A program made the position numbers and the translations under genes. 64,000 nt of DNA from contig NZ_NTFY01000066.1 in the NCBI RefSeq assembly GCF_002289565.1, positions 59,187 through 123,186 on the forward strand, given 5' to 3'. Under the pieces are notes generated by a model that had not been told where the DNA came from, made no database searches, and saw only the letters and a list, made by a program, of their open reading frames with translations. The stretch's first letter is position 1. Each line of letters starts with the position of its first letter. Positions 8,767-18,193 of the stretch are shown piece after piece. The stretch comes from Rhodopirellula sp. SM50. Its GTDB lineage: Bacteria; Planctomycetota; Planctomycetia; Pirellulales; Pirellulaceae.

Positions 8767-10038
8767 CTACTTGGTCTGCAGCCGATTGATAAATTTCCCG
8801 GGGAAATCGGATTCGCGAATCACCGTCAGCTTTTTTTTCTCGGGCTCGAAGATTACATATCTCGCCCGCGTCGGTGCGAGCAAGCTGATTGACATTTCGT
8901 CGTTCTCGCGAAGCACCACGGCCAGCTCCTCCGCAGACACACTGCGAAAAGGATGATGCGACATCGCCGTTTCCAATTCGTTCCAGCTCCGTTTGGCGAG
9001 CGGATTGCGACTGATGTTGGGCGGTGGCCAAGTGATGTCGCGGTCCAGATAGGTCGGCTTGATGGCCAACACCACGTACGAGTTCTCGCGGCGAGACGAA
9101 AACCACCTCAAGATCTCGTCATGATCCTCCTTGTTGATTTCCAGCACCGCGGGGATTCCCCACGTCGTGTCCACGAGCGGATTCATGATCGCACGCATCG
9201 GACGCCCGATGATGTACGGCGCCAACGAGTCACACCAATCCCGACGCGTTTCGCAGTGCTGTTCCAACACCAGCAGTCTCACCAAGTCGCTCGTATCGCT
9301 CAGCTCGAACCGCAACCGCACGTCAAACAGGTAACTCGGATTCAGCGACGAAACGAAGCGTGCGTACTTTGCAACCCAGGCATCATCGACGGCCAACGAC
9401 TCGTCCCAGCTCATCGGTTCGGCCAAGCGGTCGAGTGATTCCTGATAAACGCGTTGCACCCGTTTGTTTGCCCGATCCAAGACCGCTTTCCCAACGGCGG
9501 CGGGATCATCGGGATGGAGCTGCAGCAACGTCTTGTTTTCTTCGGCGTCCTCGATCATCTGAATCAAGTCGTCCGGTTCGGGCACACCGACGCTGAAATG
9601 AAGCAGCCGATATTGCCCATCACAAATCGCCGTGATCGCACGCGGCGGCAATGACCGCGGGGCGTCGGCGGTCAAGTTCGCCGGCAATCCCGCGACGACA
9701 CGTTGGGCGATGCAGCGATCCTTCAGGTCGGGGCGTTTGACGAACAGCTTCTGAAAGGACCGTCGAAAATTTGGGCCACACCAAACGTCCGGCCCCCCGC
9801 CGAGGCGACTTTTGTCGGCCTTGTCCAACTTGGCCTTCGTCCATTGAAATGGATCTTCGTCGGTGATCAGAAACACGATCAGCTTGGATTCAATCTCGCT
9901 GGCCGAAAGCCCCGAAAATGGCTCTCGAAACACCAAGCCATCAATCTTGTCGACGTCGTCGACCACTTCATCGGCAACGGCTACCGGGATTCCGAGCAAG
10001 AACAAGCCGGCTGCCCAACGGCAAATCAAATTCCACAT
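8767..10038 (-). CDS. Secreted protein of unknown function
   Basis: This 423-aa protein starts MWNLICRWAAGLFLLGIPVAVADE, a clear signal peptide with cleavage expected after about residue 22, so it is probably periplasmic or secreted. The mature part is globular, acidic to neutral, and has scattered cysteines (in WCGPNF, DRCIAQ, ICDGQ and the pair EQHCETRRDWC) that could form disulfides. I do not recognise a family. It is transcribed away from the sulfatase, with tRNA-Cys just upstream on the same strand. Confidence 0.75.
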   Translation of the reverse strand: MWNLICRWAAGLFLLGIPVAVADEVVDDVDKIDGLVFREPFSGLSASEIESKLIVFLITDEDPFQWTKAKLDKADKSRLGGGPDVWCGPNFRRSFQKLFVKRPDLKDRCIAQRVVAGLPANLTADAPRSLPPRAITAICDGQYRLLHFSVGVPEPDDLIQMIEDAEENKTLLQLHPDDPAAVGKAVLDRANKRVQRVYQESLDRLAEPMSWDESLAVDDAWVAKYARFVSSLNPSYLFDVRLRFELSDTSDLVRLLVLEQHCETRRDWCDSLAPYIIGRPMRAIMNPLVDTTWGIPAVLEINKEDHDEILRWFSSRRENSYVVLAIKPTYLDRDITWPPPNISRNPLAKRSWNELETAMSHHPFRSVSAEELAVVLRENDEMSISLLAPTRARYVIFEPEKKKLTVIRESDFPGKFINRLQTK

Positions 10039-10139
10039 GCAAGCACTCCGCGGGAGGGGTAGTGCCTACCAATGTAGCAGCTCGCGCGGGGCCACCTGAG
10101 CCAAATCAATCGGTGTTCAAGATCACACCTCTCAAAGAG

Positions 10140-10210
10140 AGGCGACTAGCAGATTCGAACTGCTGTAGACGGATTTGCAATCCGCTGCCTAACCACTCGG
10201 CCAAGTCGCC
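10140..10210 (-). tRNA. tRNA-Cys (GCA)
   Basis: Read on the minus strand from 10210, the sequence folds as a full cloverleaf: acceptor stem GGCGACT/AGTCGCC, D arm GCCGAGTGGTTAGGC, anticodon stem GCGGA/TCCGT (one G-T pair) with loop TTGCAAA giving anticodon GCA, variable loop CTAC, and T arm AGCAG-TTCGAAT-CTGCT. The discriminator base is T (10140), as expected for cysteine tRNA. The 3' CCA is not encoded (TCTC follows), so it must be added by CCA transferase. Confidence 0.97.
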
Positions 10211-10224
10211 TTCAACTGATGGAA

Positions 10225-10253
10225 AGATTAAGAAAACTTTCCGGAATCGTCAA
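10225..10253 (-). promoter_or_regulatory. sigma70-type promoter of tRNA-Cys
   Basis: On the minus strand TTGACG (10248-10253) and TAATCT (10225-10230) are separated by exactly 17 nt. Transcription would start near 10218, a few bases before the tRNA 5' end at 10210. Five of six bases match the consensus at -35 and four of six at -10. Confidence 0.65.
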
Positions 10254-10693
10254 GAACGCCCAAAACCGTCCAGTCTGCCTTTCGGGACTGACTCGGAGAA
10301 TCGTTCTCGTCGTGAAGAGAGGTATCGGACGCTTCCCACGCTCTCTTGAGAGACATCGGGCGAATAAAAAAAGTTCGCCGGATTTGCGTCCGCTCTCGGC
10401 AACGCCCCCGCGTCGGTCTCGGTCGGGTAGCGGACGGTCCGATCCGGCAAAATTTTTTCCCGGTTTTCTCGTCGGCGGCCTTGGGATGGTGAGGGCATTT
10501 TGGTGTTGATCTCCGGTGCATTGTTGATGTTTCGCCAGAAATCGACCGCGATTGGTGCCGATGACGTTTTCTCTCACGCCGCACGGCCAGACCGCTACCA
10601 TGCAGGTGCTTCAAGGATCCCAGATCCGACCGTAAGCTACCCCCCAAACACCATACAATTCCCACACGTCCCCTCCCTGCTCAATAGATTGCA
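10254..10693. other. Non-coding gap upstream of uxaE
   Basis: These 440 bp lie between the divergent tRNA-Cys and uxaE. Short open frames here have no recognisable protein content. TACAAT at 10654-10659, 34 nt before the uxaE start, could be a -10 box, but no matching -35 is visible. No repeat family is present. Confidence 0.5.
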
Positions 10694-11962
10694 ATGACCA
10701 AAAAGTGCACGACCCTCGGGCTTGAACCCAGCTTTGGATTCGGAGATCGAACCGGCCTCGCAACCCCCGGACACGTCGCCGCGATGAAGCGTTGCGGCGA
10801 AGGGATCACGGCGATCTTCCCCCAGCAATCGATTCGCGAGATGACGCGAACCAAGCGGACGCCCGAAGGTGTGATGGCCGACGCGATGCAAGCGGCCGAG
10901 GCGGCCGGATGGGACGGTCCGATCGGAGCCGATGCTGACCACTTGAAAGTGAATCAGGACGTCGACATCACCGCCGCGGCCGGGTTCACCTTCTTCACCA
11001 TCGATCCCTCCGACGACGTCGACCAAAAAGCCGACGATTACGACGAAGCGACGCTCCGAGAAAAGTTTGCGTCCGCCCGCGAAACCGCCCCCTGGTTCGA
11101 TTCGTACGTGGGCAAGTCGATCGAATTGCCCACCGGATCGACGATCCAACTGGACGAAGAAGCTTGCATGCGTGCGGCGGTCAAATACGGACCCGCGATC
11201 GCACGTGCTCTAAAGCTGGGTGACTACATCCGACAAGTCAACGAGAAGGCCGGCCAAGATTACGAAATCGAACTCTCCGTCGACGAAACCGATCAGCCGA
11301 CCACGCTGCCGGAACACTACATCATCGCCGACCAGTGCCTCCAGGGCGGCATGAAGCTGGTCAGCTTGGCGCCGCGGTTTATCGGCGACTTCGAAAAAGG
11401 CGTCGATTTCAAAGGCGACTTGGCGGCACTGGAAACTTCGCTGGCCGATCACGCGGCGGTGGCGAATCTGCTGGGCCCTTACAAATTGAGTCTCCACTCC
11501 GGTAGCGACAAGGTGTCGATGTACGCCGCGCTGGCCCGTACCACCGCCGGAAAATTCCACGTCAAAACCGCCGGCACCAGCTACTTGGAAGCACTCCGCG
11601 TGGTCGCTCGCCACGATCCCGCTGCCTTCCGCGGCATCATCGATTTCTCACGCGATCGATATGAAACCGACAAAGCGACCTATCACGTCTCGGCAACACT
11701 CGCCGACGCCCCGACGACCGATCAAGCCGACGACCAAACGCTGGAAAGCGAATACCTGGAAATGTGGGCCGACGTCCCCGAAGGAAAAGGGTTTACCAAA
11801 CCCGGACGCCAGATCCTGCACTGCACCTTCGGCTCCGTCCTGACCGACGCCAAGTGGGGTGCCGTCGTCCGCGATTGTCTCGTCGCCCATCCGGACACCT
11901 ACCGCGAAGTGCTCGACGATCACTTCGGACGCCATCTCGACGCCCTCCGCAGCGGCATGTAA
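10694..11962 (+). CDS. uxaE: Tagaturonate epimerase family protein (UxaE-like)
   Basis: This 422-aa protein matches the tagaturonate/fructuronate epimerase family known from Thermotoga UxaE, which interconverts D-tagaturonate and D-fructuronate during galacturonate breakdown. Recognisable blocks are: GFGDRTGLATPGHV near the start; IFPQQSIREMTRTKRTP; IGADADHLK (likely metal/substrate site); FFTIDPSDDV; ELSVDETDQPT; APRFIGDFEKGVDFKGDL; LSLHSGSDKVSMY; and FHVKTAGTSYLEALRV. The protein begins almost directly at the conserved domain, so it appears to lack the extra N-terminal segment I recall in the Thermotoga enzyme. No other uronate-pathway gene is visible in the window. The family call is firm, the exact substrate inferred. 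Confidence 0.85.
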   Translation: MTKKCTTLGLEPSFGFGDRTGLATPGHVAAMKRCGEGITAIFPQQSIREMTRTKRTPEGVMADAMQAAEAAGWDGPIGADADHLKVNQDVDITAAAGFTFFTIDPSDDVDQKADDYDEATLREKFASARETAPWFDSYVGKSIELPTGSTIQLDEEACMRAAVKYGPAIARALKLGDYIRQVNEKAGQDYEIELSVDETDQPTTLPEHYIIADQCLQGGMKLVSLAPRFIGDFEKGVDFKGDLAALETSLADHAAVANLLGPYKLSLHSGSDKVSMYAALARTTAGKFHVKTAGTSYLEALRVVARHDPAAFRGIIDFSRDRYETDKATYHVSATLADAPTTDQADDQTLESEYLEMWADVPEGKGFTKPGRQILHCTFGSVLTDAKWGAVVRDCLVAHPDTYREVLDDHFGRHLDALRSGM

Positions 11963-12003
11963 CAGCGGCATGTAGGGACAGTGCGTATCGGTAGATTTCA
12001 AGC

Positions 12004-12051
12004 CACCCTCCCTGGCAGGGAGGGTCGAGCGCAGCGAGGGGAGGGTCGAAC
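12004..12051. repeat. Dispersed repeat family C (CCCTCCC...GGGAGGG)
   Basis: The hairpin CCCTCCCTGGCAGGGAGGG is followed by the tail TCGAGCGCAGCGAGGGGAGG. Related copies are at about 22556-22612, 25217-25261 and 25320-25392. It directly follows uxaE and might stop transcription, but it has no T-run. Confidence 0.8.
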
Positions 12052-12110
12052 GGTGAACGCTGCCATATTGTTGACGGTCCGCCCCGGGCCCCATCCCAAC
12101 AACGTCGAAT

Positions 12111-12239
12111 TTGGCCAACGGCCATGCTCAACCTTCGCATTTGACCAGGCATTTGTTCATGGCCGTTGGCCAATCCCTCTCGTTTACGTTTGCGGACCTT
12201 GGGCGATGCCAAGGCTATGGATGTAAACGGCCGTTGGCC
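12111..12239. repeat. GGCCGTTGGCC repeat cluster with 16-bp inverted repeat
   Basis: A perfect 16-bp inverted repeat (TTGGCCAACGGCCATG at 12111-12126 and its complement at 12158-12173) is followed by a third GGCCGTTGGCC at 12229-12239. The rest of the gap between uxaE and the exporter gene (11963-12490) shows no gene. Confidence 0.85.
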
Positions 12240-12490
12240 GATACCATCCACTCAGACCAGATCTGACACGCAAAAGAGGTGTCGATACAGGTGCCCAGGA
12301 GAAACGACAGAAATGTCTTCCTCCACAACCAGCTGAAAAACGCACGACCTCCGTCCCAGACGCCTCAAACGTCCGCGTGCGGTTGGGCACAAGTCAGCTA
12401 CATCGCTCGCCTGCGTCATGATATTCTGTGGACCGCCCCAGCCAATGACGGCTTTCCCACCGCAGCCTATCCCCCCGCGCCGATCCCCAG

Positions 12491-13948
12491 ATGAGCAACC
12501 CCTACGACGCTCCCAGCGAAGCATCGAAATCCGACATCGTTGAACAGCCCCGGGTGAGCACCTGGGAACAAATGAAGACCACCGAGGACTGGTGGGCGAT
12601 TTGGTGCGCGGGATTGATTTTGATCGTCGCCTTCGTCGCCGTCTGGATTTCAGTCCCGGCAAACTTCTTCACCGCGATCGACCAAGGTGAATCGGTTTCG
12701 ATTTCCAGTCCACTGAAAAGCTGGTTGGCCAAGCCGGGGAAATGGACGCAAAACCCCGTCGACGCGTTCTACGTCGCCGGTGACAAAGACAAGGGAGCGA
12801 CGACGACCTACCGGGGCGTGTTGGGCGCGTTTGTCATCATCGGCGTGTTGTTCACCGTGGCGATGACGATTCGAAAGAAGAACGCGATCGGGTTCATCAA
12901 AGCGTTTCCCGTCATCTTTTTGTTGGCGACCGTCGCGTATGTCCTAGCCGGGCAGAGTGTGATCAAGGCATACAATCTGGAATACGCGCTGTGGGCGTTG
13001 CTGGTGGGACTGGTGATCAGCAACACCATCGGAACGCCGCATCAATGGCGGCCGGCGATCATGACCGAGTTTTTCATCAAGACCGGGTTGGTCCTGCTGG
13101 GTGCCGAAGTCTTGATGAGTCGCTTGATGGCACTCGGGATCCCCGGAATCGGGGTGGCGTGGGTGGTGACACCCATCGTCTTGATCAGCACGTTCGTGTT
13201 CGGACAAAAGGTCTTAAAAATCCCGTCCAAGTCGTTGAACATGGTGATCAGTGCCGACATGTCGGTCTGCGGCGTTTCCGCGGCGATCGCGACCGCCGCG
13301 TCTTGCAAAGCGAAGAAAGAAGAGCTCTCACTGGCGATCGGCCTGTCGCTTTCTTTCACCGTCGTGATGATGATTGTGTTGCCGTTGGCGATCAAGGCGA
13401 TGGGGTTGCCCGACGACGTCGGCGGAGCTTGGCTGGGCGGAACGATTGACGCAACCGGTGCCGTCGCGGTCGCCGGGGCGACCCTCGGTGAAGAAGCCCT
13501 GGAAGTCGCGGCGACGGTCAAGATGATTCAAAACATCTTGATCGGGGTGACCGCGTTTTGCGTCGCCGCGTACTGGGTCGCCTATGTCGAAAAAAACAGC
13601 GACGCGGCCAAACCCGGCATCGGCGAGATTTGGTACCGGTTTCCCAAATTTGTGCTCGGCTTCATCGGAGCGTCGATTCTGTTTTCGATCCTGCACGCCA
13701 ACCTGGCCGGCGGAAACCTGATGATCGAAGCGATGATCGGTGGTTCGACGAAGACGCTCCGCGGTTGGTTCTTTTGCCTGGCGTTTGTCTGCATCGGCTT
13801 GGAAACCAATTTCAAACAATTGCTGCCCTACTTTCGTGGCGGCAAGCCGATGATCTTGTACGTCTGCGGCCAGTCGTTGAACCTACTGCTGACGCTGATC
13901 ATGGCCTACCTGATGTTCGGCGTGCTGTTCGCGGAGTCGGGCCAATGA
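12491..13948 (+). CDS. YeiH family putative sulfate exporter
   Basis: This 485-aa polytopic membrane protein belongs to the YeiH/UPF0324 family, annotated as putative sulfate exporters. A soluble N-terminal tail (residues 1-33) is followed by about 11 hydrophobic segments. Family signatures visible are: [13 protein letters not shown] near the middle; [16 protein letters not shown]; the conserved [16 protein letters not shown], typical of the family core; [16 protein letters not shown]; and [17 protein letters not shown] near the end. The N-terminal portion is longer than in the compact E. coli protein, with an extra hydrophobic pair before the core. The stop overlaps the next start as ATGA (13945-13948), so the two proteins are probably made together. 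Substrate is inferred from family annotation only. Confidence 0.88.
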   Translation: MSNPYDAPSEASKSDIVEQPRVSTWEQMKTTEDWWAIWCAGLILIVAFVAVWISVPANFFTAIDQGESVSISSPLKSWLAKPGKWTQNPVDAFYVAGDKDKGATTTYRGVLGAFVIIGVLFTVAMTIRKKNAIGFIKAFPVIFLLATVAYVLAGQSVIKAYNLEYALWALLVGLVISNTIGTPHQWRPAIMTEFFIKTGLVLLGAEVLMSRLMALGIPGIGVAWVVTPIVLISTFVFGQKVLKIPSKSLNMVISADMSVCGVSAAIATAASCKAKKEELSLAIGLSLSFTVVMMIVLPLAIKAMGLPDDVGGAWLGGTIDATGAVAVAGATLGEEALEVAATVKMIQNILIGVTAFCVAAYWVAYVEKNSDAAKPGIGEIWYRFPKFVLGFIGASILFSILHANLAGGNLMIEAMIGGSTKTLRGWFFCLAFVCIGLETNFKQLLPYFRGGKPMILYVCGQSLNLLLTLIMAYLMFGVLFAESGQ

Positions 13949-14139
13949 GTCATCGACGCGTTCGGTTGATGGCCGTCATCCTGGTCATGCTCGTCATCTG
14001 GGGCGTCGTCTTGCCCCGATTGGCGACGACACGAACGGTGCGTGAACGGACGCAGTGGTTGGAACACCACCAAATCGACCCGGCGGCGATGTACTACACC
14101 GAACTTCCGCTGATGGATCGGATTCTGGCCGACGAATGA
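13945..14139 (+). CDS. Small single-pass membrane protein coupled to the exporter
   Basis: This 64-aa protein starts at the ATG that overlaps the exporter stop by four bases. Residues 8-25 ([18 protein letters not shown]) form one membrane helix preceded by arginines, followed by a charged tail ending RILADE. No family recognised. The coupling suggests an accessory subunit or a stabilising small protein for the transporter, but that is inference. Confidence 0.7.
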   Translation: MSHRRVRLMAVILVMLVIWGVVLPRLATTRTVRERTQWLEHHQIDPAAMYYTELPLMDRILADE

Positions 14140-14225
14140 TCAGTCATCGCCAAGGTCCTCGGCATGCACAGCATGCCCTACTGGCCCGTCTATCGGTAGC
14201 TGTCATACGTGGGGCCTGCACCGTC

Positions 14226-14231
14226 TATAAT
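14226..14231 (+). promoter_or_regulatory. Orphan TATAAT box
   Basis: A perfect TATAAT lies between the exporter operon and the convergent acs gene, with no gene downstream on the same strand and no clear -35. It may be chance, or the start of an antisense or small RNA running toward acs. Confidence 0.2.
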
Positions 14232-14291
14232 CGGCTTCCCTCGATCAATCTGATCGAACAAACGATCTCCGGTATCACCGCATCGGCTTAC

Positions 14292-14366
14292 ACCCACGGA
14301 TGGCAAGGCGTACCCACGGATCCCTCGCTGCTTTTCATCCGTGGGTACGCTCTGCCATCCGTGGGT
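14292..14366. repeat. Dispersed palindrome family D: long hairpin between convergent genes
   Basis: Arms at 14292-14321 and 14337-14366 pair at 28 of 30 positions. Each carries ACCCACGGAT or its complement twice, around a 15-nt loop. A single-armed relative with the two CCATCCGTGGGT units is at 25610-25642. Its position between the 64-aa protein gene (+) and acs (-) would suit a two-way terminator, although it belongs to a repeat family. The rest of the 14140-14526 gap is empty. Confidence 0.85.
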
Positions 14367-14526
14367 TCATTTAAATGGGGCACTGGGGGGCCTCACGCTG
14401 GCGCTTCCAGCGTCGCACCGCAACCCACCGGCTTGAGTCCGTGATCCAAGCAGACGGATCAGCGGCGCATGACATTGATCGCTCGAAGGACCACTACGCA
14501 GCTGACCAGCCGTCGGCCCTCCGCCG

Positions 14527-16482
14527 CTACTCTTCTTCGCGGAGCTGGGCCAGGACGGTGAAGTCTTCCAGCGTACTGGTGTCACCGGCGGCTTCGCGTC
14601 CGGCGGCGATGTCGCGGAGCAGGCGCCGCATGATCTTGCCGCTCCGCGTCTTGGGAACCGACGCGGCGAAGCGAATGTCATCCGGCTGGGCGAGTGCACC
14701 GATCTGCTTTCGCACGTGGTTCCGCAACTCCTGACGTAGCTCCTCGCCGGGGTTCGGATCGGTCACGGTGACGAAGGCGGCGATCGCTTCGCCCTTGAGA
14801 TCATCGGGGCGGCCGACGACGGCGGCTTCGGCGACCGAGGGGTGACTGACCAGCGCGCTTTCGACTTCGATGGTGCTCAACCGGTGGCCCGAGACGTTGA
14901 TCACGTCGTCGATGCGTCCCATGATCCAGTAGTAACCGTCCTTGTCGCGGCGGGCGTTGTCGCCGGTCAGGTATTCCCCTTTGAACGTGGCCCAGTAAGT
15001 ACTCACAAACCGTTCGTCGTCCCCCCAAATGCCGCGCAACATTCCCGGCCAAGGCTGTTCGATACACAACTTGCCGCCGTGTTCCTCGTCGACCGATTGA
15101 CCGTTCTCATCCAAAATCACCGGAACAACCCCTGGCAGCGGTTTGGTACAGGATCCGGGCTTGGTTGCCGTGATCCCCGGCAACGGGCTCATCATGATGC
15201 CGCCGGTTTCGGTTTGCCACCACGTGTCGACGATCGGACATTTTTCGCCACCGATCTTCTTGTGGTACCACATCCAAGCTTCGGGATTGATCCCTTCGCC
15301 GACGGTGCCGAGCAATCGCAAACTGGACAGATCGTGGTTGTCGACGTGTTCATCTCCCCATTTGATGAACGCTCGAATCGCCGTCGGCGCGGTGTACAGG
15401 ATCGTGACCTTGTATTTTTCGATCAGCTCCCAAAATCGATCTTCCGCCGGATAGTTGGGGGCGCCTTCGTACATCAGGCAACTTGCGCCCGCGGCCAACG
15501 GTCCGTAAACGATGTAACTGTGCCCGGTGATCCAGCCGCAATCCGCGGTACACCAGTAGATGTCATCGTCGCGATGGTCAAACACCCATTGGAACGTCCG
15601 TTTTGCCCACAAGTTGTAGCCGGCCGTGGTGTGACGAATGCCCTTGGGTTTTCCGGTGCTGCCGGACGTGTACAGAATGAACAGCGTCGCTTCACTGTCC
15701 ATCGGCTCGGCCGGTAGGTCGCCGGTCTGTTTGTCCACGACATCGTGCCACCACACGTCTCGGCCGTCTCGCATCGCGACTTCGTTGCCGACCCGCTTCA
15801 ACACCAAACAGGTCTGCACCGACGGCGACTTTTCGAGTGCCTCATCAACGGTTTCTTTCAGCGGCAACACTTTGCCACGTCGATACAGCCCATCAGAGGT
15901 GATGACCATCTTGGCCTGGGCGTCGTGGTTGCGATCGGCAATCGATTCGGCGCTGAATCCGGCGAAGATGACCGAGTGGATGGCGCCGATTCGGGCACAA
16001 GCCAACATCGCGATCGCCAGTTCAGGCGTCATTGGCATGTAGATGCTGATGATGTCGCCCGACTGAATCCCAAGTTCGCGAAGTGCCGCTGCACATTTGC
16101 AAACCTCGGTCTTCAGTTCGTTGTACGTCAGCGTGCGGGTGTCGCCCGGTTCGCCTTCCCAGATGATGGCCGGTCGATCCCCCAATCCGAGCTCGATGTT
16201 GCGATCGAGACAGTTGTAACTGGCGTTGGTTTTTCCGTTGATGAACCACTCGGCATGCGGCGATTCCCACTTGCAGGTCTCGTCGAACGGTTCGAACCAG
16301 TGCAGGTGTTCCAGGGCTTCTTGACGCCAAAAACCGTCGCGATCGTCGCGCGCCCGCGCGTAGAGTTCGTCATATTGTTCCGTCGTGCGAATCAACGCTT
16401 TTTCCGTGAATTCAGCAGGCGGGGGGAAGAGACGGCTTTCGTCGAGAACGTGGTCGATCTGGCCAGAAGAAGATTCAGACAT
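14527..16482 (-). CDS. acs: Acetyl-CoA synthetase
   Basis: This 651-aa AMP-forming acetate-CoA ligase has the normal Acs length. It activates acetate with ATP to acetyl-AMP and then to acetyl-CoA in the cytoplasm. Visible motifs are: the ATP/phosphate loop [11 protein letters not shown] starting at residue 271; [10 protein letters not shown] (substrate/ATP pocket); [20 protein letters not shown] at the domain hinge; and the C-terminal [11 protein letters not shown]. In that last motif K616 corresponds to the catalytic lysine that is reversibly acetylated in other bacteria. The N-terminal region ([12 protein letters not shown], then [17 protein letters not shown]) is typical. It is divergent from rsgA, with 127 bp between start codons. 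Confidence 0.97.
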   Translation of the reverse strand: MSESSSGQIDHVLDESRLFPPPAEFTEKALIRTTEQYDELYARARDDRDGFWRQEALEHLHWFEPFDETCKWESPHAEWFINGKTNASYNCLDRNIELGLGDRPAIIWEGEPGDTRTLTYNELKTEVCKCAAALRELGIQSGDIISIYMPMTPELAIAMLACARIGAIHSVIFAGFSAESIADRNHDAQAKMVITSDGLYRRGKVLPLKETVDEALEKSPSVQTCLVLKRVGNEVAMRDGRDVWWHDVVDKQTGDLPAEPMDSEATLFILYTSGSTGKPKGIRHTTAGYNLWAKRTFQWVFDHRDDDIYWCTADCGWITGHSYIVYGPLAAGASCLMYEGAPNYPAEDRFWELIEKYKVTILYTAPTAIRAFIKWGDEHVDNHDLSSLRLLGTVGEGINPEAWMWYHKKIGGEKCPIVDTWWQTETGGIMMSPLPGITATKPGSCTKPLPGVVPVILDENGQSVDEEHGGKLCIEQPWPGMLRGIWGDDERFVSTYWATFKGEYLTGDNARRDKDGYYWIMGRIDDVINVSGHRLSTIEVESALVSHPSVAEAAVVGRPDDLKGEAIAAFVTVTDPNPGEELRQELRNHVRKQIGALAQPDDIRFAASVPKTRSGKIMRRLLRDIAAGREAAGDTSTLEDFTVLAQLREEE

Positions 16483-16609
16483 CCAACGCGTATCCGAAAA
16501 AGGTAGGAAAGTGGAGAGACCGATAGTCTAACCAACGGAAAACCACACCACCACACGGCATTGGTAGGGCGAACTGTGCTCGTTTGCCACTCGCTGCTAC
16601 ACTTCAACC

Positions 16610-17758
16610 ATGGCCAAAAAGAAACGAAAATCCAATCAGTCACGCGTCAGCTTTCGAAAGCGGCATCAAGGGCGGGTGCGCGACAGCGACTTGACGCGAC
16701 AGTTCCACGTCGGCGATGCCGAATCGCTCGCCGACGCAGTGAAAAACGAACGTGTCAGCGGAAAAGGCGACTTGACGCGCAAACGCACCGTCGTCGGCGT
16801 CCAAGCGAGCGCGCCGGCGTCCGCGGACGACCCCCAATCGCACGATTCGCTGCTGATCAGCGGCCGCGTGCTCCGCGCCCACGGACTCCGCAACACGGTT
16901 TTGGCCGACGACGGGCGGACGTTCGAATGTTCCATTCGGCAAGTCCTTAAATCGCTCAGCATCGACGGTCGCGGAACCGTCGTCGCGGGCGATCAAATAC
17001 AATTCCGCGCCGAATCCGAAACGACCGGCATGATCGAATTCGTCGCGCCCCGTCACGGGATCATCAGCCGACAAAGTCGCGGCCAGCAACACATCATCGC
17101 CGCCAACGTCGATCATCTGCTGATCGTGACCAGCGCCGCCGAGCCGACGATCAAACCCGCCCTGATCGACCGATTTCTGCTCTCGGCCGAACAATGCGGT
17201 TTGAACCCGGTCGTGATCATCAACAAATGTGATCTCGTCGACCCCGCTTCGCTGCAACCGATCCTGGGCGTGTACGCCTCGCTCGGCTATCGCGTGTTGC
17301 TGACCAGCGCCGATCGGGGAACCAACATCGACTATCTGAAAGAACTTCTCAAACGCAAACAGACGGCGCTCTCGGGACAAAGCGGCGTCGGCAAAAGCAG
17401 TCTGCTCAATGCCGTCGAGCCCGGGTTGGGGCTGGCCGTCTCGGAGGTCAGCAAAGACAACCAAAAAGGCCGACACACGACGACCACCTCCACCCTGATC
17501 CCACTGCAAGGTGCAAATGCCGGCTGGGTGTTCGACACGCCGGGCATTCGCCAATTTCAATTGTGGGACATCACCGCCGAAGAAGTCGCCGGATTGATGC
17601 CCGACCTGCGGCCCCATGTGGGTGCCTGTCGCTACGCAAACTGCTTGCACCTGAGCGAAGACGAGTGCGGCGTCAAAAATGCCGTCGCCGACGGCCGCAT
17701 CGACGCCCGGCGTTATGATTCGTATTGCCACCTGCTCGAAGACGACTTGCTGCTGTGA
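16610..17758 (+). CDS. rsgA: Ribosome biogenesis GTPase RsgA
   Basis: This 382-aa circularly permuted GTPase helps mature the 30S ribosomal subunit. A basic N-terminal extension ([18 protein letters not shown] and onward, about residues 1-80) precedes the OB-fold domain (about 85-150). The G4 motif is INKCD, the G1 P-loop is GQSGVGKSS at residues 256-264, and G3 is DTPG. The C-terminal zinc finger contains [16 protein letters not shown], supplying the cysteine and histidine ligands. The lysine-rich extension is longer than in E. coli RsgA and may bind RNA. The gene is single and divergent from acs. Confidence 0.96.
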   Translation: MAKKKRKSNQSRVSFRKRHQGRVRDSDLTRQFHVGDAESLADAVKNERVSGKGDLTRKRTVVGVQASAPASADDPQSHDSLLISGRVLRAHGLRNTVLADDGRTFECSIRQVLKSLSIDGRGTVVAGDQIQFRAESETTGMIEFVAPRHGIISRQSRGQQHIIAANVDHLLIVTSAAEPTIKPALIDRFLLSAEQCGLNPVVIINKCDLVDPASLQPILGVYASLGYRVLLTSADRGTNIDYLKELLKRKQTALSGQSGVGKSSLLNAVEPGLGLAVSEVSKDNQKGRHTTTTSTLIPLQGANAGWVFDTPGIRQFQLWDITAEEVAGLMPDLRPHVGACRYANCLHLSEDECGVKNAVADGRIDARRYDSYCHLLEDDLLL

Positions 17759-17800
17759 AGCGTCGCGCACCGCGGGCGCTACAACCGAGTTATTCCCCTT

Positions 17801-18087
17801 GTTCCCGGGCTCTGCCCTACGCCGTGAACGATTTGTTTTCTGTTTTTGACGAGGTTGTAGCGGCAGGGCGCAAGCGGGCAGTTGGTTTAGTGAGCCGCGA
17901 CGCGTAAGCGGCCGGGCATCCTGGCGCCCGCCCGAGGCCTTACGGCCAGCGGCTCACCACTGGCTCGACCAATCCCACTCAATCGACAGCCCGCGAACTC
18001 TCCGGTTCCGCGTTTTTGCCAACACACCGGAGGGCTCGCGCCCTACCGCTAAAAAGTCGTTCACGGCGTAGGGCTCCGCCTGGGAAC
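17801..18087. repeat. Dispersed palindrome family A, copy 3, interrupted by another palindrome
   Basis: The outer arms (GTTCCCGGGC... at 17801 and ...GGGAAC ending 18087) and inner sequence match the 164-bp copy at 8172-8335. Here, however, about 120 bp is inserted in the left inner arm (about 17872-17992). The insert contains its own palindrome, 17890-17957, with 9-bp perfect ends GTGAGCCGC/GCGGCTCAC. GGCTCCGCC-type palindromes follow to 18175. No gene lies between rsgA and the oxidoreductase gene. Confidence 0.88.
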
Positions 18088-18193
18088 ACACCTCTCCGGA
18101 GGCTCCGCCTCCCAACACAGACCCGTTGTGGCGGAGCCACAAACGCATCGCGTTCCAAGGCGGAGCCTCGGAACGAGGTGTCCGTCTGGTCGC

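Noticed and set aside
14055..14444. 129-codon plus-strand open frame after the exporter operon
   Set aside because: It overlaps the 64-aa gene in another frame and crosses the family D hairpin; no protein features.
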